Program-made: the position numbers and the translations under genes
Notes under the pieces: generated by a model
What the model was told of the DNA's origin: nothing
The model's input: the letters and a program-made list of their open reading frames with translations, nothing else
Database searches by the model: none
Shown: in pieces, positions 35,901 through 45,174 of the stretch
Layout: the number at the start of each line of letters is the position of its first letter
Position numbering within the stretch: position 1 is the stretch's first letter
NCBI RefSeq assembly: GCF_016905005.1
Contig: NZ_JADIKC010000008.1
Span: 1-64,000 of the forward strand
Direction of reading: 5' to 3'
Length of the DNA: 64,000 bases
From: Dyella kyungheensis
Lineage (GTDB): Bacteria > Pseudomonadota > Gammaproteobacteria > Xanthomonadales > Rhodanobacteraceae

Positions 35901-37594
35901 CTCACCGCGCCACCCGCTTGTCTCCCTCTCCCCTCGCGGGAGAGGGCCGGGGAGAGGGGGCAACCTCGCCCCAGTCCCACGCTCCCGGCATCTGGACCAC
36001 CGCCGAATCCCTCCCCAAGTGGCAAGCCGTCCACCCGGCCGCCATCCTGCATTCACCCATCGACGCCCCCGCCGACTACGCCAAACAACCGTGGTCGCGC
36101 GAAGACGCCTTGCTCGAACTCGTGCGCGGCCGCCTCACCGGCGCCGGCCCCATCACCGTCGCCCAACTCGCCGCTTCGCTGCAGGTCGAACAAAGCGACA
36201 TCGACCTCGTGCTGCTACGCCTTCAATCCGAAGGCTACGTCATGCAAGGCCACTTCACGCCCGGCACGCACGAGATCGAATGGTGCGAACGCCACCTGCT
36301 CGCGCGCATCCATCGCTACACCATCGGCCGCCTGCGCCGCGAAATCGAACCGGTCAGCCGCCGCGACCTGATGCGCTTCCTGTTCGAATGGCAGCACGTG
36401 GCACCCGGTGCACGCCTCAGCGGCCCCGATGCACTGCCCGCCGTACTCACCCAGCTCGAGGGCTTCGAAGCCGCCGCCGGCGCCTGGGAAAGCGAACTGC
36501 TGCCCGCGCGCATCAACGACTACTCGATCACCTGGCTGGACGAACAGATCCGCGCCGGCCGTGTGAGCTGGAGCCGCCTGCGCAGCGGCACCGGCAGCAG
36601 CGGCCCCGTGCGTGCCACACCCATCGTGCTGCTGCCCCGCCGCAGCCTGCCGATCTGGACCGCCACCGCCGCCATCGATGCGAATGCGCAGGACGTGATC
36701 GTTTCCTCGCGCGCCCAAGCCGTGCTCGACGCGCTACGCGATCACGGCGCCCTGTTCTTCGACGAACTGTTGAACGACACCCACCTGCTGCGCACCGAAC
36801 TGGAAGACGCCCTAGGCGAACTCGTCGCCGCCGGCCGCGTCACCGCCGACAGCTTCGCCGGCCTGCGCGCCCTGCTCGTACCCGCCGCCAAACGCGACGC
36901 CCACCGCCACCGCCGCCTGCGCAGACACATGCTCACCGGCATCGAAGACGCCGGCAGATGGTCGTTAGTAAGGTCAAACCGTGGAAATCTTCTACCCTCC
37001 GGGGAGAAGATGCCCGGCAGGGCAGATGAGTCCCGAAAAGGGGATGAAGGTCGGGTGCTCGAGAAATCGTTGCCTAATGCGAGCCAAAAGCCCGACCCCG
37101 ACCACCTAGAACACATCGCCCGCAGCCTCCTCCGCCGCTACGGCGTCATCTTCTGGAAACTGCTAGAACGCGAAGCCTCCTGGCTCCCCAGCTGGCGCGA
37201 ACTCTTGCGCGTCTATCACCGCCTCGAAGCAAGGGGCGAAATCCGCGGCGGCCGCTTCGTCGAAGGCCTGGTCGGCGAACAATTCGCCCTACCCGAAGCC
37301 ATCACCCGCCTGCGCGCCGTGCGCCAACAAGAACCCCAAGGCGAACTCGTCCTGATCAGCGGCTCCGACCCCCTCAACCTTGTCGGCACCGTACTAGCCG
37401 GCACCAAACTCCCCGCCGTCGTCGGCACCCGCGTCCTCTACGAAGACGGCGCCGCCGTCGCCGCCATGGTCGCAAACAAACCGCAATGGCTCGTTGAATC
37501 CACCACCACCCAGCAACAGCAATGGCGCAACGCACTGCTGCGTCGCGCGGATGCGGATGGATTAAAAGCGGACGCGCGAGCCGCAGGCTTCTAG
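32978..37594 (+). CDS. lhr: Lhr-type large ATP-dependent helicase, with three repeat-derived in-frame insertions
   Basis: A 1538-residue superfamily 2 helicase. Walker A is APTGSGKT (42-49), the DEIH box is [15 protein letters not shown] near 168, and motif VI is [10 protein letters not shown] near 405. The long winged-helix/beta-barrel C-terminal region is typical of Lhr ([46 protein letters not shown]). Lhr proteins act in DNA repair. Three segments look foreign: residues ~216-272, ~980-998 and ~1327-1367. They are translated palindromic repeats ([46 protein letters not shown]). Without them the length would be about 1420, close to usual. Confidence 0.93.
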   Translation: MPLHDFHPAVAAWFQGTFPEPTAPQKAAWPSIRAGRHTLVAAPTGSGKTLTAFLSAIDALVREGVANDGVLPDATTVVYISPLKALSNDIRINLEAPLEGIRAQLAAMGLPDVAIRTAVRTGDTPQAERTLMRKQAPHILVTTPESLYILLGSESGRTMLSSTRTVIVDEIHALASSKRGAHLALSLERLESLCQRRLLRIGLSATQKPIEDVAKFLVGAHALLPLPLRERAGERGQPSDTPTKKRASKSTEASPDPSSDPSGHLLPGGEKERDSVNIIDVGHTRERDLAIEVPPVPLESVMSNDCWELVYNRLTQLVESHRTTLVFVNTRRMAERVARHLSERLGKEAVAAHHGSLAKEQRLDAEQRLKRGELRVLVATASLELGIDIGDVDLVCQLASPRSIAAFLQRAGRSGHAVNGTPKARLFPTSRDDLVECTALLDCVRRGELDTLIQPPQPLDVLAQQIVAEVAGQEWNEDALYDTLRRAYPYRDLTRDQFDATVRMLADGFTTRHGPRAAYIHRDAVHKQLRARRNARLTAVTSGGAIPDTADYLVVLEPQATIIGTVNEDFAVESLAGDVFQLGNTSYRIIRVERDRLRVEDAQGVPPNIPFWLGEAPGRSAELSHGVSRLREEIATRIDEGGVPAVMHWLMHTLGMNEASAQQLAEYMAAAKAALGVLPTQETLVFERFFDESGGTQLIIHTPWGSRINRAWGLALRKRFCRQFNFELQAAATEDAIVLSLSTSHSFPLEEVSRYLHSNTAEHVLVQALLDAPLFPARWRWNATTSLALPRFQGGKKVPPQLQRMKSEDLLAAVFPDQVACLENIVGEREIPDHPLVNQTLHDCLREAMDIDGLLHILRGLEDGSIQVVARDLAAPSPLAGEVLNAAPYAYLDDAPLEERRTQAVQSRRWSDPENADDLGRLDPEAIASVREEAWPQVRSVDEMHEALTILGGITQAEAESNEGWDAWLSSLAKTHRATRLSPSPLAGEGRGEGATSPQSHAPGIWTTAESLPKWQAVHPAAILHSPIDAPADYAKQPWSREDALLELVRGRLTGAGPITVAQLAASLQVEQSDIDLVLLRLQSEGYVMQGHFTPGTHEIEWCERHLLARIHRYTIGRLRREIEPVSRRDLMRFLFEWQHVAPGARLSGPDALPAVLTQLEGFEAAAGAWESELLPARINDYSITWLDEQIRAGRVSWSRLRSGTGSSGPVRATPIVLLPRRSLPIWTATAAIDANAQDVIVSSRAQAVLDALRDHGALFFDELLNDTHLLRTELEDALGELVAAGRVTADSFAGLRALLVPAAKRDAHRHRRLRRHMLTGIEDAGRWSLVRSNRGNLLPSGEKMPGRADESRKGDEGRVLEKSLPNASQKPDPDHLEHIARSLLRRYGVIFWKLLEREASWLPSWRELLRVYHRLEARGEIRGGRFVEGLVGEQFALPEAITRLRAVRQQEPQGELVLISGSDPLNLVGTVLAGTKLPAVVGTRVLYEDGAAVAAMVANKPQWLVESTTTQQQQWRNALLRRADADGLKADARAAGF
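33627..33793. repeat. Palindromic repeat insertion 1 within lhr (family B plus family A remnant)
   Basis: TAGGAGCGCAC (half of a family A arm), then CTCCCTCTCCCCTTGCGGGA and GGGCCGGGGAGAGGGGG (33647-33685), then a second element ending in the perfect 10-bp palindrome CCTTCTCCCC/GGGGAGAAGG at 33769-33791. It interrupts the helicase core between [13 protein letters not shown] and [19 protein letters not shown] and keeps the frame. Confidence 0.85.
35921..35970. repeat. Palindromic repeat insertion 2 within lhr (family B)
   Basis: CTCCCTCTCCCCTCGCGGGA followed by GAGGGCCGGGGAGAGGGGGC, nearly identical to 33647-33685. It is translated as [17 protein letters not shown], between the WDAWLSSL and [10 protein letters not shown] parts of the C-terminal region. 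Confidence 0.88.
36985..37060. repeat. Palindromic repeat insertion 3 within lhr
   Basis: ATCTTCTACCCTCCGGGGAG...AAGATGCCC then GAGTCCCGAAAAGGGGATGA, the inverted relative of the second half of insertion 1 (CTCATCCGACCCTTCGGG and CTTCTCCCC blocks). It is translated in frame as [20 protein letters not shown]. Confidence 0.8.
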
Positions 37595-37646
37595 CGCGCC
37601 ATCCCTGCGAGACCCCCGAAAGAGGCGAGGGCAGGCTCTTCCCTAG

Positions 37647-37676
37647 CTCGTCATTCCGGCGTAGGCCGGAATCCAG
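37647..37676. repeat. Family C repeat, copy 4
   Basis: CTCGTCATTCCGGCGTAGGC then CGGAATCCAG, the core of the repeats at 30189-30440, 53 nt after the lhr stop. Confidence 0.8.
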
Positions 37677-37740
37677 CGCCCCACTGGCCGGCTATCGCGA
37701 GCGACCCCCATCGGGCTCCTACAAACAAGCCCCACCCCAA

Positions 37741-38112
37741 TCACTCACTGTAATCCCCAATATAAACCAACAACCCATCCCGCACCCGAAACTCACTCCG
37801 CCCATTCAACGTAATCGACTGCCCCGCCCGCACCCCATTAGGCAAGTCAACCGCAAACGTCCCATCAAACAGGATGTGCACCGTAGCCGTCCCATCCCGC
37901 TCCTCATAAGCAAGAATCACCTGCCGCCGCGCCGAAAACAGAAAACTCGAACTCTGCGCCAGATGCCTTAGCTCATCGACCCCAAACGTCCGCACACTCA
38001 ACACACCCGCGGTGTAATTCTCAAACACCACCTCGCGATGCATCGTCGCCGCCATCCCGTCGACATCCATGCGGTTATAGGCAGCCAGGTAACGTTCGAT
38101 CAACTCGCGCAT
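37741..38112 (-). CDS. SnoaL/NTF2-like fold protein
   Basis: A 123-residue single-domain protein. The pattern LIERYLAAYNRMDVDGMAATMHREVVFENY followed by beta strands ending in GRSEFRVRDGLLVYIGDYSE is that of SnoaL-like (NTF2-fold) proteins. These bind small ligands or act as isomerases/hydrolases. No partner gene suggests the substrate. The third-position usage is A/C-richer than in neighbours, a mild oddity. Confidence 0.85.
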   Translation of the reverse strand: MRELIERYLAAYNRMDVDGMAATMHREVVFENYTAGVLSVRTFGVDELRHLAQSSSFLFSARRQVILAYEERDGTATVHILFDGTFAVDLPNGVRAGQSITLNGRSEFRVRDGLLVYIGDYSE

Positions 38113-38278
38113 GGCGCATCCTTCAAAAGCGGGCGCCAGCCAGGGCGCGACAGCGCAAAGTCTACGTTACCCGCACCATCCCGCCGAATACCCACCCCCA
38201 AACCGTCCCAACCCCGTCGACGCCCCCGCCCGACCCCGCTACCATGTTCGCCCCAAGCCAGCGCAACGCCGGCAGCAT

Positions 38279-38354
<76 letters not shown>

Positions 38355-38419
38355 ATTTCGAAAGTCATTTTTGGACTTGGTTTGATGCGCAGCCTATGGC
38401 TGAAAGGTCTGTCACCCTT

Positions 38420-39547
38420 TCAGTCAAGGTAGATCTTTTCCGGCGTCTCCAACGCGGCGGCGTAGTCGATATAGCCTTCTGCGCCTCCCTGGTAGTACGT
38501 CTCGCGGTGCGAGCCGGCAAGCGGAAGATCTTCGCGCAGCCGGCGAACAAGATCGGGGTTGCCAATGAACGGTGTGGCAAACGACACCAGGTCGGCATTG
38601 CCGGATGCCACGATGGCACTGCCCGACAATCCATCGAAGCCGCCGTTGGCCATCAGCGTGCCACGGTATCGCTGCCGGTAGTAGCCGATGGTGTCCTGTA
38701 GCGCTTCGACCGGCGACCCAGTCAAGTCGCGATTGGCGCGAACGATCTGTAGATGGGAAAGCGGCAGCTCGTCCAGCCGGTCGATCAGTTCGTTGTACGT
38801 GGCAACCGTGTCTTGGTTGGGCGTGAGGCTACCCATTGTCAGAGTAGGGCTGAGCTTGATGCCGACACGCCCCGCTCCCCATTCGCCCAGAGCCGCCTCA
38901 AGGATCTCCAGCACGATGCGTATCCGGTTGACCGCGCTGCCACCGTAAGCATCCCTTCTGGTATTGAGGTCGCTATGCAGAAACTGCGGTAGCAGGTACG
39001 TCGTCGCGGCATGAATCTCCACGCCATCGAAGCCCGCATCCCTGGCGTGACGCGCGGCCAAGGCGTATTCCGCTACCGTCGTGCGGATGTCCTCAATGGT
39101 CATGGGCCTGGGCGTGAGCGTTTCCTTGAATCCCGACGGTGTGAACGTGCGTTGGCCGGGATTGATCGCAGACGGCGCCCAGGGAAGATCGCCATCAAAG
39201 AAATCCGGATGCGACACGGCACCCGAATGGGCCAGCTGCGCAAAGATCAAACCGCCTGCGCCATGCACCGCATCAGTCACCGCGCGCCAACCCTCAACCT
39301 GCTCCGCGCGAAAGAGACCGGGCACGTTGATGAAGCCAACGCCGCGCCGGCTGACCCAGGTGCCCTCGGTGATGATCAATCCTGCCGTTGCACGCTGGCG
39401 GTAGTACTCCACATGAAGCGCGCCGGGAGCCATGGCGGTATTGCAGGCGCGACCGCGCGTCATCGAAGCCATGACGACCCGGTTGGATAGCTTGAGAGCG
39501 CCTGTGTCGTAAGGCAGGAACAAGGAGGTGGGATTGGCAGAGGTCAT
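38420..39547 (-). CDS. Old yellow enzyme family FMN oxidoreductase (NemA-like)
   Basis: A 375-residue ene-reductase of the NADH:flavin oxidoreductase family. Evidence includes LSNRVVMASMTRGRA at the start, GTWVSRRGVGF, HSGAVSHPDFFDG, the HDGVEIHAA-like FDGVEIHAATTYLLPQFLHSDLNTRRDAYGG, and a C-terminal FMN-phosphate region LMANGGFDG...VSFATPFIGNPDLVRRL. It reduces activated C=C bonds of electrophiles with NAD(P)H. The start MTSANPTS at 39547 has AAGGAC six bases before. It is divergent from a LysR regulator. Confidence 0.95.
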   Translation of the reverse strand: MTSANPTSLFLPYDTGALKLSNRVVMASMTRGRACNTAMAPGALHVEYYRQRATAGLIITEGTWVSRRGVGFINVPGLFRAEQVEGWRAVTDAVHGAGGLIFAQLAHSGAVSHPDFFDGDLPWAPSAINPGQRTFTPSGFKETLTPRPMTIEDIRTTVAEYALAARHARDAGFDGVEIHAATTYLLPQFLHSDLNTRRDAYGGSAVNRIRIVLEILEAALGEWGAGRVGIKLSPTLTMGSLTPNQDTVATYNELIDRLDELPLSHLQIVRANRDLTGSPVEALQDTIGYYRQRYRGTLMANGGFDGLSGSAIVASGNADLVSFATPFIGNPDLVRRLREDLPLAGSHRETYYQGGAEGYIDYAAALETPEKIYLD

Positions 39548-39624
39548 GAGCAGTCCTTCGAAAACGATGCAAGCCCGAAACAGCGGGCTTTGCGGCTGAC
39601 CGCGATGTTTGCACCATTCCAAAG

Positions 39625-39654
39625 GTCGTAGTAATAGAGTAAATCGACTACGAC
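39625..39654. promoter_or_regulatory. LysR-type operator between the OYE and lysR genes
   Basis: GTCGTAGT (39625-39632) and ACTACGAC (39647-39654) form a perfect 8-bp inverted repeat separated by 14 nt, in the 122-bp divergent gap. The size and symmetry suit a LysR tetramer recognition site. Confidence 0.7.
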
Positions 39655-39669
39655 TTATGCAGTTTTCGT

Positions 39670-40566
39670 ATGAATGACCGATTCCTGTCCATGCAACTCT
39701 TTGCGCGTGTTGCTCGCGCCGGAAGCTTTTCGGTGGCTGCTCGCGAAACGGGACTCTCCCAGCCCAGCGTTTCCAGAGTGGTGCGTGCGCTGGAGCAGCG
39801 CATAGGCGTATCGCTACTGACCCGAACCACGCGTGCTGTCACCCTGACCGAAGCGGGTGCCGATTATCTGGCGCGCGCCGAGGCCATTCTCTCCGCCTTG
39901 GAAGAAGCGGACCACATGGCGCGTGGCACGGGCGAATTGCGTGGCGTGCTTCGCGTGGCGATGTCTTCGTCGTTGGCAGTACGCACCGTGTTGCCACGGC
40001 TGGCACGTTTCACCGATCCACATCCGTCATTACGCGTCGAGTTCACCCTGGCCGACGAGCGGCAGGATCTGGTCGGCGAAGCCATCGATGTCGCCGTCCG
40101 AGTGGGTTCTCTTGGCGATTCGACCGGCGCGGTTGCCCGGAAGATCGGGGTCATGCAGCGTGTACTCGTTGCTTCGCCTGGCTACCTGGCCAAGAGCGGA
40201 ACACCTCGCAAGCCAGCCGATCTGCCCAGCCATCCGATCATCATGGGGCCGGCATCGCGCGGCCAGGAGGCCTGGACATTTCACAAGGGTAAGAAGCGAG
40301 ACACCGTCCGCCTGCGGGGTCGCATCATCATCGACAGCAATGAGGGTGTTGCGGCTGCCGCCGTCGCCGGCATGGGTATCGCATCGTCCGGCCATCTGGG
40401 ATTTGCCAATGAATTGAATGACGGCAAGTTGGTCCGTCTGCTGGCAAGCTGGCACATGGGCTCGGCAGACATCCACGCCATCTTGCCGGCAGGGCGGGCG
40501 GCCAAACCTTCCGCCCGTGCCTTCGCTGATTTCATGGCAACAGCATTCAAGGATGTCATGCGGTGA
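39670..40566 (+). CDS. LysR-family transcriptional regulator
   Basis: A 298-residue regulator. The N-terminal winged HTH is clear (MQLFARVARAGSFSVAARETGLSQPSVSRVVRALEQRIGVSLLTRTTRAVTLTEAG). A substrate-binding domain follows (LRVEFTLADERQDLVGEAIDVAVRVG). It most resembles the CrgA/YafC-like subgroup in which such regulators sit divergent from oxidoreductases. It probably controls the adjacent OYE gene through the palindrome between them. Confidence 0.95.
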   Translation: MNDRFLSMQLFARVARAGSFSVAARETGLSQPSVSRVVRALEQRIGVSLLTRTTRAVTLTEAGADYLARAEAILSALEEADHMARGTGELRGVLRVAMSSSLAVRTVLPRLARFTDPHPSLRVEFTLADERQDLVGEAIDVAVRVGSLGDSTGAVARKIGVMQRVLVASPGYLAKSGTPRKPADLPSHPIIMGPASRGQEAWTFHKGKKRDTVRLRGRIIIDSNEGVAAAAVAGMGIASSGHLGFANELNDGKLVRLLASWHMGSADIHAILPAGRAAKPSARAFADFMATAFKDVMR

Positions 40567-40782
40567 ATGGTGAAGTTGACGTCCGAGCGTTGATGGCCAC
40601 GATGCTGGCAACGGTGCACGCCCGTCGCGGAAGTTGATTATCGATCTGCTCCCACATACTTAATTGATATGAAACGCTGCTTCTTGCGGCGTTTCAAAGT
40701 ATCGCTTCGCCTCGGCATCATGGCCGCTCTGCGCGGCAAGCGACGCGTGCGCTATCGGCACTGGCAAGGCTTCTTCTTCACC

Positions 40783-41775
40783 ATGGCTATCGCAAACCAC
40801 TTCACGCGCACGGCAGGCTTCTGTTGCCTGGTACTCGGCTTCTCCTCATTCGGAGCAAGCGCGGAACATCGCCAGACGCATCAAGGTCGCGAGTTGGCGA
40901 CCAACTCCGAAAATTGTTACGACCCGGGCGATGCCACCGAAATCCGTCTATGGGAAGACAGAGCCCCAGGTGCCGTCGGCGATGATCCATGCCGGGATAT
41001 TCCCTACTTCAAGATGTATCGCGCGCCTGGCGACACGGCGCCGACGCGAACCGCGATCATCGTCATGCCAGGCGGAGGATACGACCGCCTGAGCGACCGT
41101 AAGGAGCAAGCACCGGTAGGCGAGTATTTCTCGCAGAAGCTTCATGTCACCACGTTCGTTCTGTTCTACCGACTGGTACAAAAGAACGGCGTCTATCGGT
41201 ACCCGATCCCCATGTGGGATGCCCAGCGCGCCATCAAGTTGATTCGTTATCGCTCCAACCAGTACGGCTTCGACGCAAACAAACTGGGTGTATTCGGGTT
41301 CTCGGCGGGCGGGCACCTCGCGACTATGATGGCCGTGCATTCCGCGACGGACTTCAAGCTCGATCGGCACGACGTTGTCGACGCGCTCAACGGTCGACCG
41401 GACTTTCTTGGCTTGGGCTATCCAGTCATTTCCATGTTGCCGGATGAGTTCGCTTCACCCAACTCCCTTGGCCATCTCCTCCAAGGATATGAGGGAGGGG
41501 CACTGTCTTCGTTGGAGCGTTATCTTTCAGGGCAGTACAACGTCACGCCGCATGCCCCTCCCACCTTCCTGTTCGAAAGCATGGACGATGCACAGATCAG
41601 TCCGCAGAACAGCGTGCTGTTTTCCGGAGCCCTGCAAGAAGCTCGGGTTCCGCACGAGACCCATCTGTTTCCGCACGGAAAACATGGAGCAGGACTGGCT
41701 TCCGATATCCCGCAAGAGAGCGAGTGGCCAAGAATGTTTCACGATTGGCTTGTGAAGAGCGGCTATCTCCCATAG
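40783..41775 (+). CDS. Exported alpha/beta hydrolase (acetylesterase/xylanase-type)
   Basis: Counting from 40783 gives a 330-residue precursor with signal peptide MAIANHFTRTAGFCCLVLGF, cleaved after ASA. The mature enzyme has RTAIIVMPGGGYDRLSDRKE (oxyanion HGGG-like PGGGY), GVFGFSAGGHLATMMA (nucleophile Ser), ESMDDAQISPQNS (Asp) and FPHGKHGAGLA (His). This is the pattern of secreted carbohydrate acetylesterases or esterases. The frame is open to ATG 40669, but that would put 38 basic residues before the signal, so I prefer the internal ATG. Confidence 0.88.
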   Translation: MAIANHFTRTAGFCCLVLGFSSFGASAEHRQTHQGRELATNSENCYDPGDATEIRLWEDRAPGAVGDDPCRDIPYFKMYRAPGDTAPTRTAIIVMPGGGYDRLSDRKEQAPVGEYFSQKLHVTTFVLFYRLVQKNGVYRYPIPMWDAQRAIKLIRYRSNQYGFDANKLGVFGFSAGGHLATMMAVHSATDFKLDRHDVVDALNGRPDFLGLGYPVISMLPDEFASPNSLGHLLQGYEGGALSSLERYLSGQYNVTPHAPPTFLFESMDDAQISPQNSVLFSGALQEARVPHETHLFPHGKHGAGLASDIPQESEWPRMFHDWLVKSGYLP

Positions 41776-41972
41776 GCGATTTTTCGCGCTAAGAACGGAA
41801 GCGGGTCGGCTCCGAATGAGTGCAATGGCGCGAGCGCTGCTTGGCGCACTGAGGCCGCATCCACATGCACGCCGGCATCAGCCAGTGCGTCGACGGGGTA
41901 TCCGAGATGTTCCCTCTGGGTCAAGCAAATGCGCAACTCATGGCAAGGAGTACTCAACGCCGAGGCACCTTG

Positions 41973-42308
41973 TCACTGATCTGTGACTTGTGGGGTAAAC
42001 GTTCCTGCGACGTTGTATGCGCCAGGCTCAAAGGTGGCGATCGCCAAGGCCTCAGTTAAATAGGGGGTCGCGACAGGATCTCCGCGCATGGCCTGATACG
42101 CTTCCATGCTCTGCCATTGGGCATACATCGTGACTTTGGTGCCATCCAGACTGCGGTGCAAAGCGGCAGAAACGAAGCCTTTTGTATGGCGCACGGACAG
42201 ATCAGTTGCTTGAGTCAGAAGATCAATGAGCTTCTGTTGATTGTCTGGACTCACCGTGAACACGTTGATGAAAGTCAGAAGGCCGCTGTCTTCCGAGATG
42301 ATTGTCAT
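41973..42308 (-). CDS. Antibiotic-biosynthesis monooxygenase (ABM) domain protein
   Basis: A 111-residue protein of ABM/YgiN ferredoxin-like fold: LTFINVFTVSPDNQQKLIDLLTQATD, then GFVSAALHRSLDGTKVTMYAQWQSMEAYQAM. Such small enzymes oxidise quinol-like compounds or degrade haem. The start MTIISEDSG is at 42308. It is the last gene in a same-strand row with tetR, a DUF302 gene and an amidase, though 122 nt separates it from tetR. Confidence 0.9.
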   Translation of the reverse strand: MTIISEDSGLLTFINVFTVSPDNQQKLIDLLTQATDLSVRHTKGFVSAALHRSLDGTKVTMYAQWQSMEAYQAMRGDPVATPYLTEALAIATFEPGAYNVAGTFTPQVTDQ

Positions 42309-42430
42309 AGAGAGGATTACCTTCAATTGCGCGCAGCGAGGATAGCTAGGGAGTCTGATGTATTGATGGATGCTTCGAACCACATTGGTGAGCGTGGAAA
42401 AATCCATCTAACGGGCCATCGCCCCAGTTT

Positions 42431-43042
42431 TCAGGCGTGCTCCAGCGGATTTCTCAAAACATCAACAGACGCAGCGTTAGTGAGAAGTAGCGCGGCATCA
42501 ATGCCGTCTTCTAAGATCTTTTTCGCATGCGCCGTATCTGGTATAGCGCGCGCAAACTCAAGTGTCCCCACCATGAGAGCGAAGATGGCTGTCGCGCGGC
42601 GATGAGCGGCGGCAGAGTCAAGGTTTTCAAGCTGACCCGCCAGCAGCGCAACATAGCGGCTCAACCCCTGCTCATAGGCCTCCCGAGTTGCTTCGGGCTG
42701 CCGTGCGATCTCCGGAAGCAGCGCTGCCGAAGGACACCCAATTTGGGGTGCTGTAAGGTGATCCGGGCTCAAATAGCCACGGATGATGGCCTCAAGATTG
42801 AGCCCCGCGCGTAAGTCTTCCTCAAGACGAAGTTGCTGGCCACTGAGTGCGTCGACCAATGCGTCACGAACCAGTTCTTCCTTCGATTCGAAGTGGGTGT
42901 AGAACGCTCCATTCGTCAGGCCGGCCTCGCTCATAATTCCGGCGATTCCCGCCGCCGACACCCCATCCCGGCGGAAACATCTCGAGGCTGTCTCGAGTAT
43001 CTGGCGTCGTGTCGTTGCTTTTTGACCTTTCTCGTAACGCAT
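42431..43042 (-). CDS. TetR-family transcriptional repressor
   Basis: A 203-residue repressor. The HTH is TRRQILETASRCFRRDGVSAAGIAGIMSEAGLTNGAFYTHFESKEELV, and the C-terminal ligand domain contains IGCPSAALLPEIARQPEATREAYEQGL. This C-terminal form is of the AcrR/NemR-like group. It starts at MRYEKGQKA (43042), 31 nt after the DUF302 gene. It probably represses the row of genes from the perfect palindrome upstream of the amidase, including itself. Confidence 0.93.
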   Translation of the reverse strand: MRYEKGQKATTRRQILETASRCFRRDGVSAAGIAGIMSEAGLTNGAFYTHFESKEELVRDALVDALSGQQLRLEEDLRAGLNLEAIIRGYLSPDHLTAPQIGCPSAALLPEIARQPEATREAYEQGLSRYVALLAGQLENLDSAAAHRRATAIFALMVGTLEFARAIPDTAHAKKILEDGIDAALLLTNAASVDVLRNPLEHA

Positions 43043-43073
43043 TGTCTTTTCGCTCTCAGGATATTCCGCGATC

Positions 43074-43565
43074 TCAGCTCGCAGCTTCTTCCAGCAAAGC
43101 CCTGAGATTGAGATCAAGCTGTAGTGCCACCTCGTCGACTTCGTCACTGCCAAACTGCCCAAAGACGAAGGAAGGTCGGTCGTACTCGAATGCAACTTGG
43201 CCGTCGGTATCCTCGCGCAACAGCACGCGGACCGGTGCGTAGAGGCCAGCTGACAATTGGTGGCGGGTCATCTTGGAAGCGGTAAGTGGATTTCCAATAT
43301 CGTACTGAATGGAACGGCGCTGGAGTCCTGCCACAGCCAACAACGCGCCGTGATCACGCTGGGCGAAAATAGACAGTGCGGGACATGCCTCTAGTTCCTG
43401 AAGTGCTCGCTTGCTCTCACCATAGCGGAGAAGGACGAAAATCCCGTCGTCGATGCGAGGGGCCAAGGATGAGAGCTTCGCACGAACATTCTCGAAGAGG
43501 TTTGCAGATTTGATGGTGACGTGCTCGACCGAAATCGTGCGCACGGAATACGTTGCCTTTGACAT
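43074..43565 (-). CDS. DUF302 domain protein
   Basis: A 163-residue protein. The DUF302 core is visible as DDGIFVLLRYGESKRALQELEACPALSIFAQRDHGALLAVAGLQRRSIQYDIGNPLTASKMTRHQLSAGLYAPVRVLLRED, followed by YDRPSFVFGQFG. There is no signal peptide, so it is cytosolic. DUF302 proteins have unknown biochemical function. It lies between the amidase and tetR in the same direction (68 nt and 31 nt gaps). Confidence 0.85.
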   Translation of the reverse strand: MSKATYSVRTISVEHVTIKSANLFENVRAKLSSLAPRIDDGIFVLLRYGESKRALQELEACPALSIFAQRDHGALLAVAGLQRRSIQYDIGNPLTASKMTRHQLSAGLYAPVRVLLREDTDGQVAFEYDRPSFVFGQFGSDEVDEVALQLDLNLRALLEEAAS

Positions 43566-43633
43566 GGTGATCTTTCCTATTGCTAGCGCGAAATGGAGTC
43601 GGCCCCCTTCCATAATGGAAAGGGGTCCGAGAT

Positions 43634-45109
43634 TCAGAACGTAGCCGTCTGGGCACCCAAAATGGCCTCAATACGACGAGCCAGGTCCAGCAGGGCGCGG
43701 TCGCTTCGCAAAGGGGCATCGAGCTCAAGGCCGATGGGAAGCCGGTCACTCGACAAGCCCATCGGGAGGTTGATGCCCGGCAAGCCCACACTGCTTGCGG
43801 ATACCGTGTTGGTTGCCAGGGCGAGATAAGTGACGTCTTTGCCCGCGATGGTGAAATTCGTCTGCTGGTCGATCAGTGGTGCCGTGCTGGGCGTGGTCGG
43901 CTGCAGAATTGCCGCGGCTCCTTGCGCCACGAATACCTGGTCCAATCGACGCTGGATCTCCGGGCGACTGACCGTGAGCGCCGTTTGATAGGCTTCATGC
44001 GAGATCGCGCCCCCGCCACTGGGCAACACCATGTGGCCCCAAACGTCGCGCAGCTCTGGCTTGAGGGCCTGATAGATCTGATCAAACGTCGTCGGGATTT
44101 GGTGGTGGCGAACAAACTCCGAGACCGCGCCCATCGTCTCGTGAAAGAAGATGCCCCACGTTGCGGAATGGATGAGGGCGCCGTAATCGTCGCCAAGGTC
44201 CACCTCAATCAGTTCAGCACCCGCGTGCCGCAGCTGGCGAAGGGACTCATGGAAGCGGGCTTCGACTTCCGGATCGATCAGATCGAGGAATTGCCGCGGT
44301 GCATAAGCCAGCCGGATGCCCGTTAGGTCAGGTCCGCCCTTGAATGACGCCCTGTCCCGTTCGCCGGTCACGATCTGATCAAGCAGCGCGATATCTTCGA
44401 CGCTGCGTGCAAATGCACCGGTCGTATCGAGCGTATGGGAAATGGGCGCCACACCGGTGCGCGGCCATCGACCCGTCGTCGGCTTGAAGCCCACCACGCC
44501 GACAAGGGAAGCTGGCACGCGGATCGAGCCAACGGTGTCGCCACCCAAGGAAGCTGGAACAATGCCGGCACCCACGGAGGCGGCGGAGCCACTCGAAGAG
44601 CCTCCTGTCACCCGATCATGCGCGTGCGGATTCTTTACTTGCCCGAAGTCTCCATTGCTGCCGGTCAAACCGAAGGACATCTCCACGAGGTTGTTCTTGC
44701 CGAGTACTAATGCGCCGGCATTTTTAATCGCGCGGACGGCATCTGCATCCTCTTCTGGTACGAAGTGGCGGAGGCCGCCGATCCCCAGGCTCGTTGCCAA
44801 CCCCTTCGTCAAGTAACTGTCTTTCACGCCGATCGGAACGCCCAAGAGCGGGGCTGCCGAGCCGGCCGCGCGCGCTTTATCGGCGTCTCTTGCTGCGGCT
44901 AGAACGCCGGCTTCATCAACGCTGATGAATGAGTTGAGTTCGGTCTGCGTTCGCGCCTGCTGCAATAGGGCAGACGTATAAGCCTCGGAGGTAACTTCGC
45001 CGCGGCTGATGGCAGCGGCGGCCTGGGCGAGTCCGAGCATAGTCAGGTCACTCGCCCCTGCCTGCGCAGGGCGGCTGGAGATATCGGTGGCGGCGGTTGT
45101 GTCGTTCAT
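43634..45109 (-). CDS. Amidase-signature family hydrolase
   Basis: A 491-residue enzyme. The catalytic triad is Lys96 (GVPIGVKDSYL), a cis-Ser at 171 and the nucleophile Ser195 in the glycine/serine-rich block from 169 to 201. The block reads DTVGSIR where most members have DTGGSIR, so the residue before Gly-Ser differs from consensus. It hydrolyses an amide to a carboxylate plus ammonia; the substrate is unknown. It heads the amidase-DUF302-tetR(-monooxygenase) row and lies 66 nt from a perfect palindrome. Confidence 0.94.
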   Translation of the reverse strand: MNDTTAATDISSRPAQAGASDLTMLGLAQAAAAISRGEVTSEAYTSALLQQARTQTELNSFISVDEAGVLAAARDADKARAAGSAAPLLGVPIGVKDSYLTKGLATSLGIGGLRHFVPEEDADAVRAIKNAGALVLGKNNLVEMSFGLTGSNGDFGQVKNPHAHDRVTGGSSSGSAASVGAGIVPASLGGDTVGSIRVPASLVGVVGFKPTTGRWPRTGVAPISHTLDTTGAFARSVEDIALLDQIVTGERDRASFKGGPDLTGIRLAYAPRQFLDLIDPEVEARFHESLRQLRHAGAELIEVDLGDDYGALIHSATWGIFFHETMGAVSEFVRHHQIPTTFDQIYQALKPELRDVWGHMVLPSGGGAISHEAYQTALTVSRPEIQRRLDQVFVAQGAAAILQPTTPSTAPLIDQQTNFTIAGKDVTYLALATNTVSASSVGLPGINLPMGLSSDRLPIGLELDAPLRSDRALLDLARRIEAILGAQTATF

Positions 45110-45174
45110 AAAAGCCTCGCAAGAGCGGAATGATGTGCCGTTGTCATGGCCGCGCAGGGCGCCACCGCGATGCC

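Noticed and set aside
41776-41972. 64-codon frame on the minus strand between the hydrolase and the monooxygenase
   Set aside because: No recognisable domain or ribosome-binding site, and it overlaps the end of the hydrolase gene.
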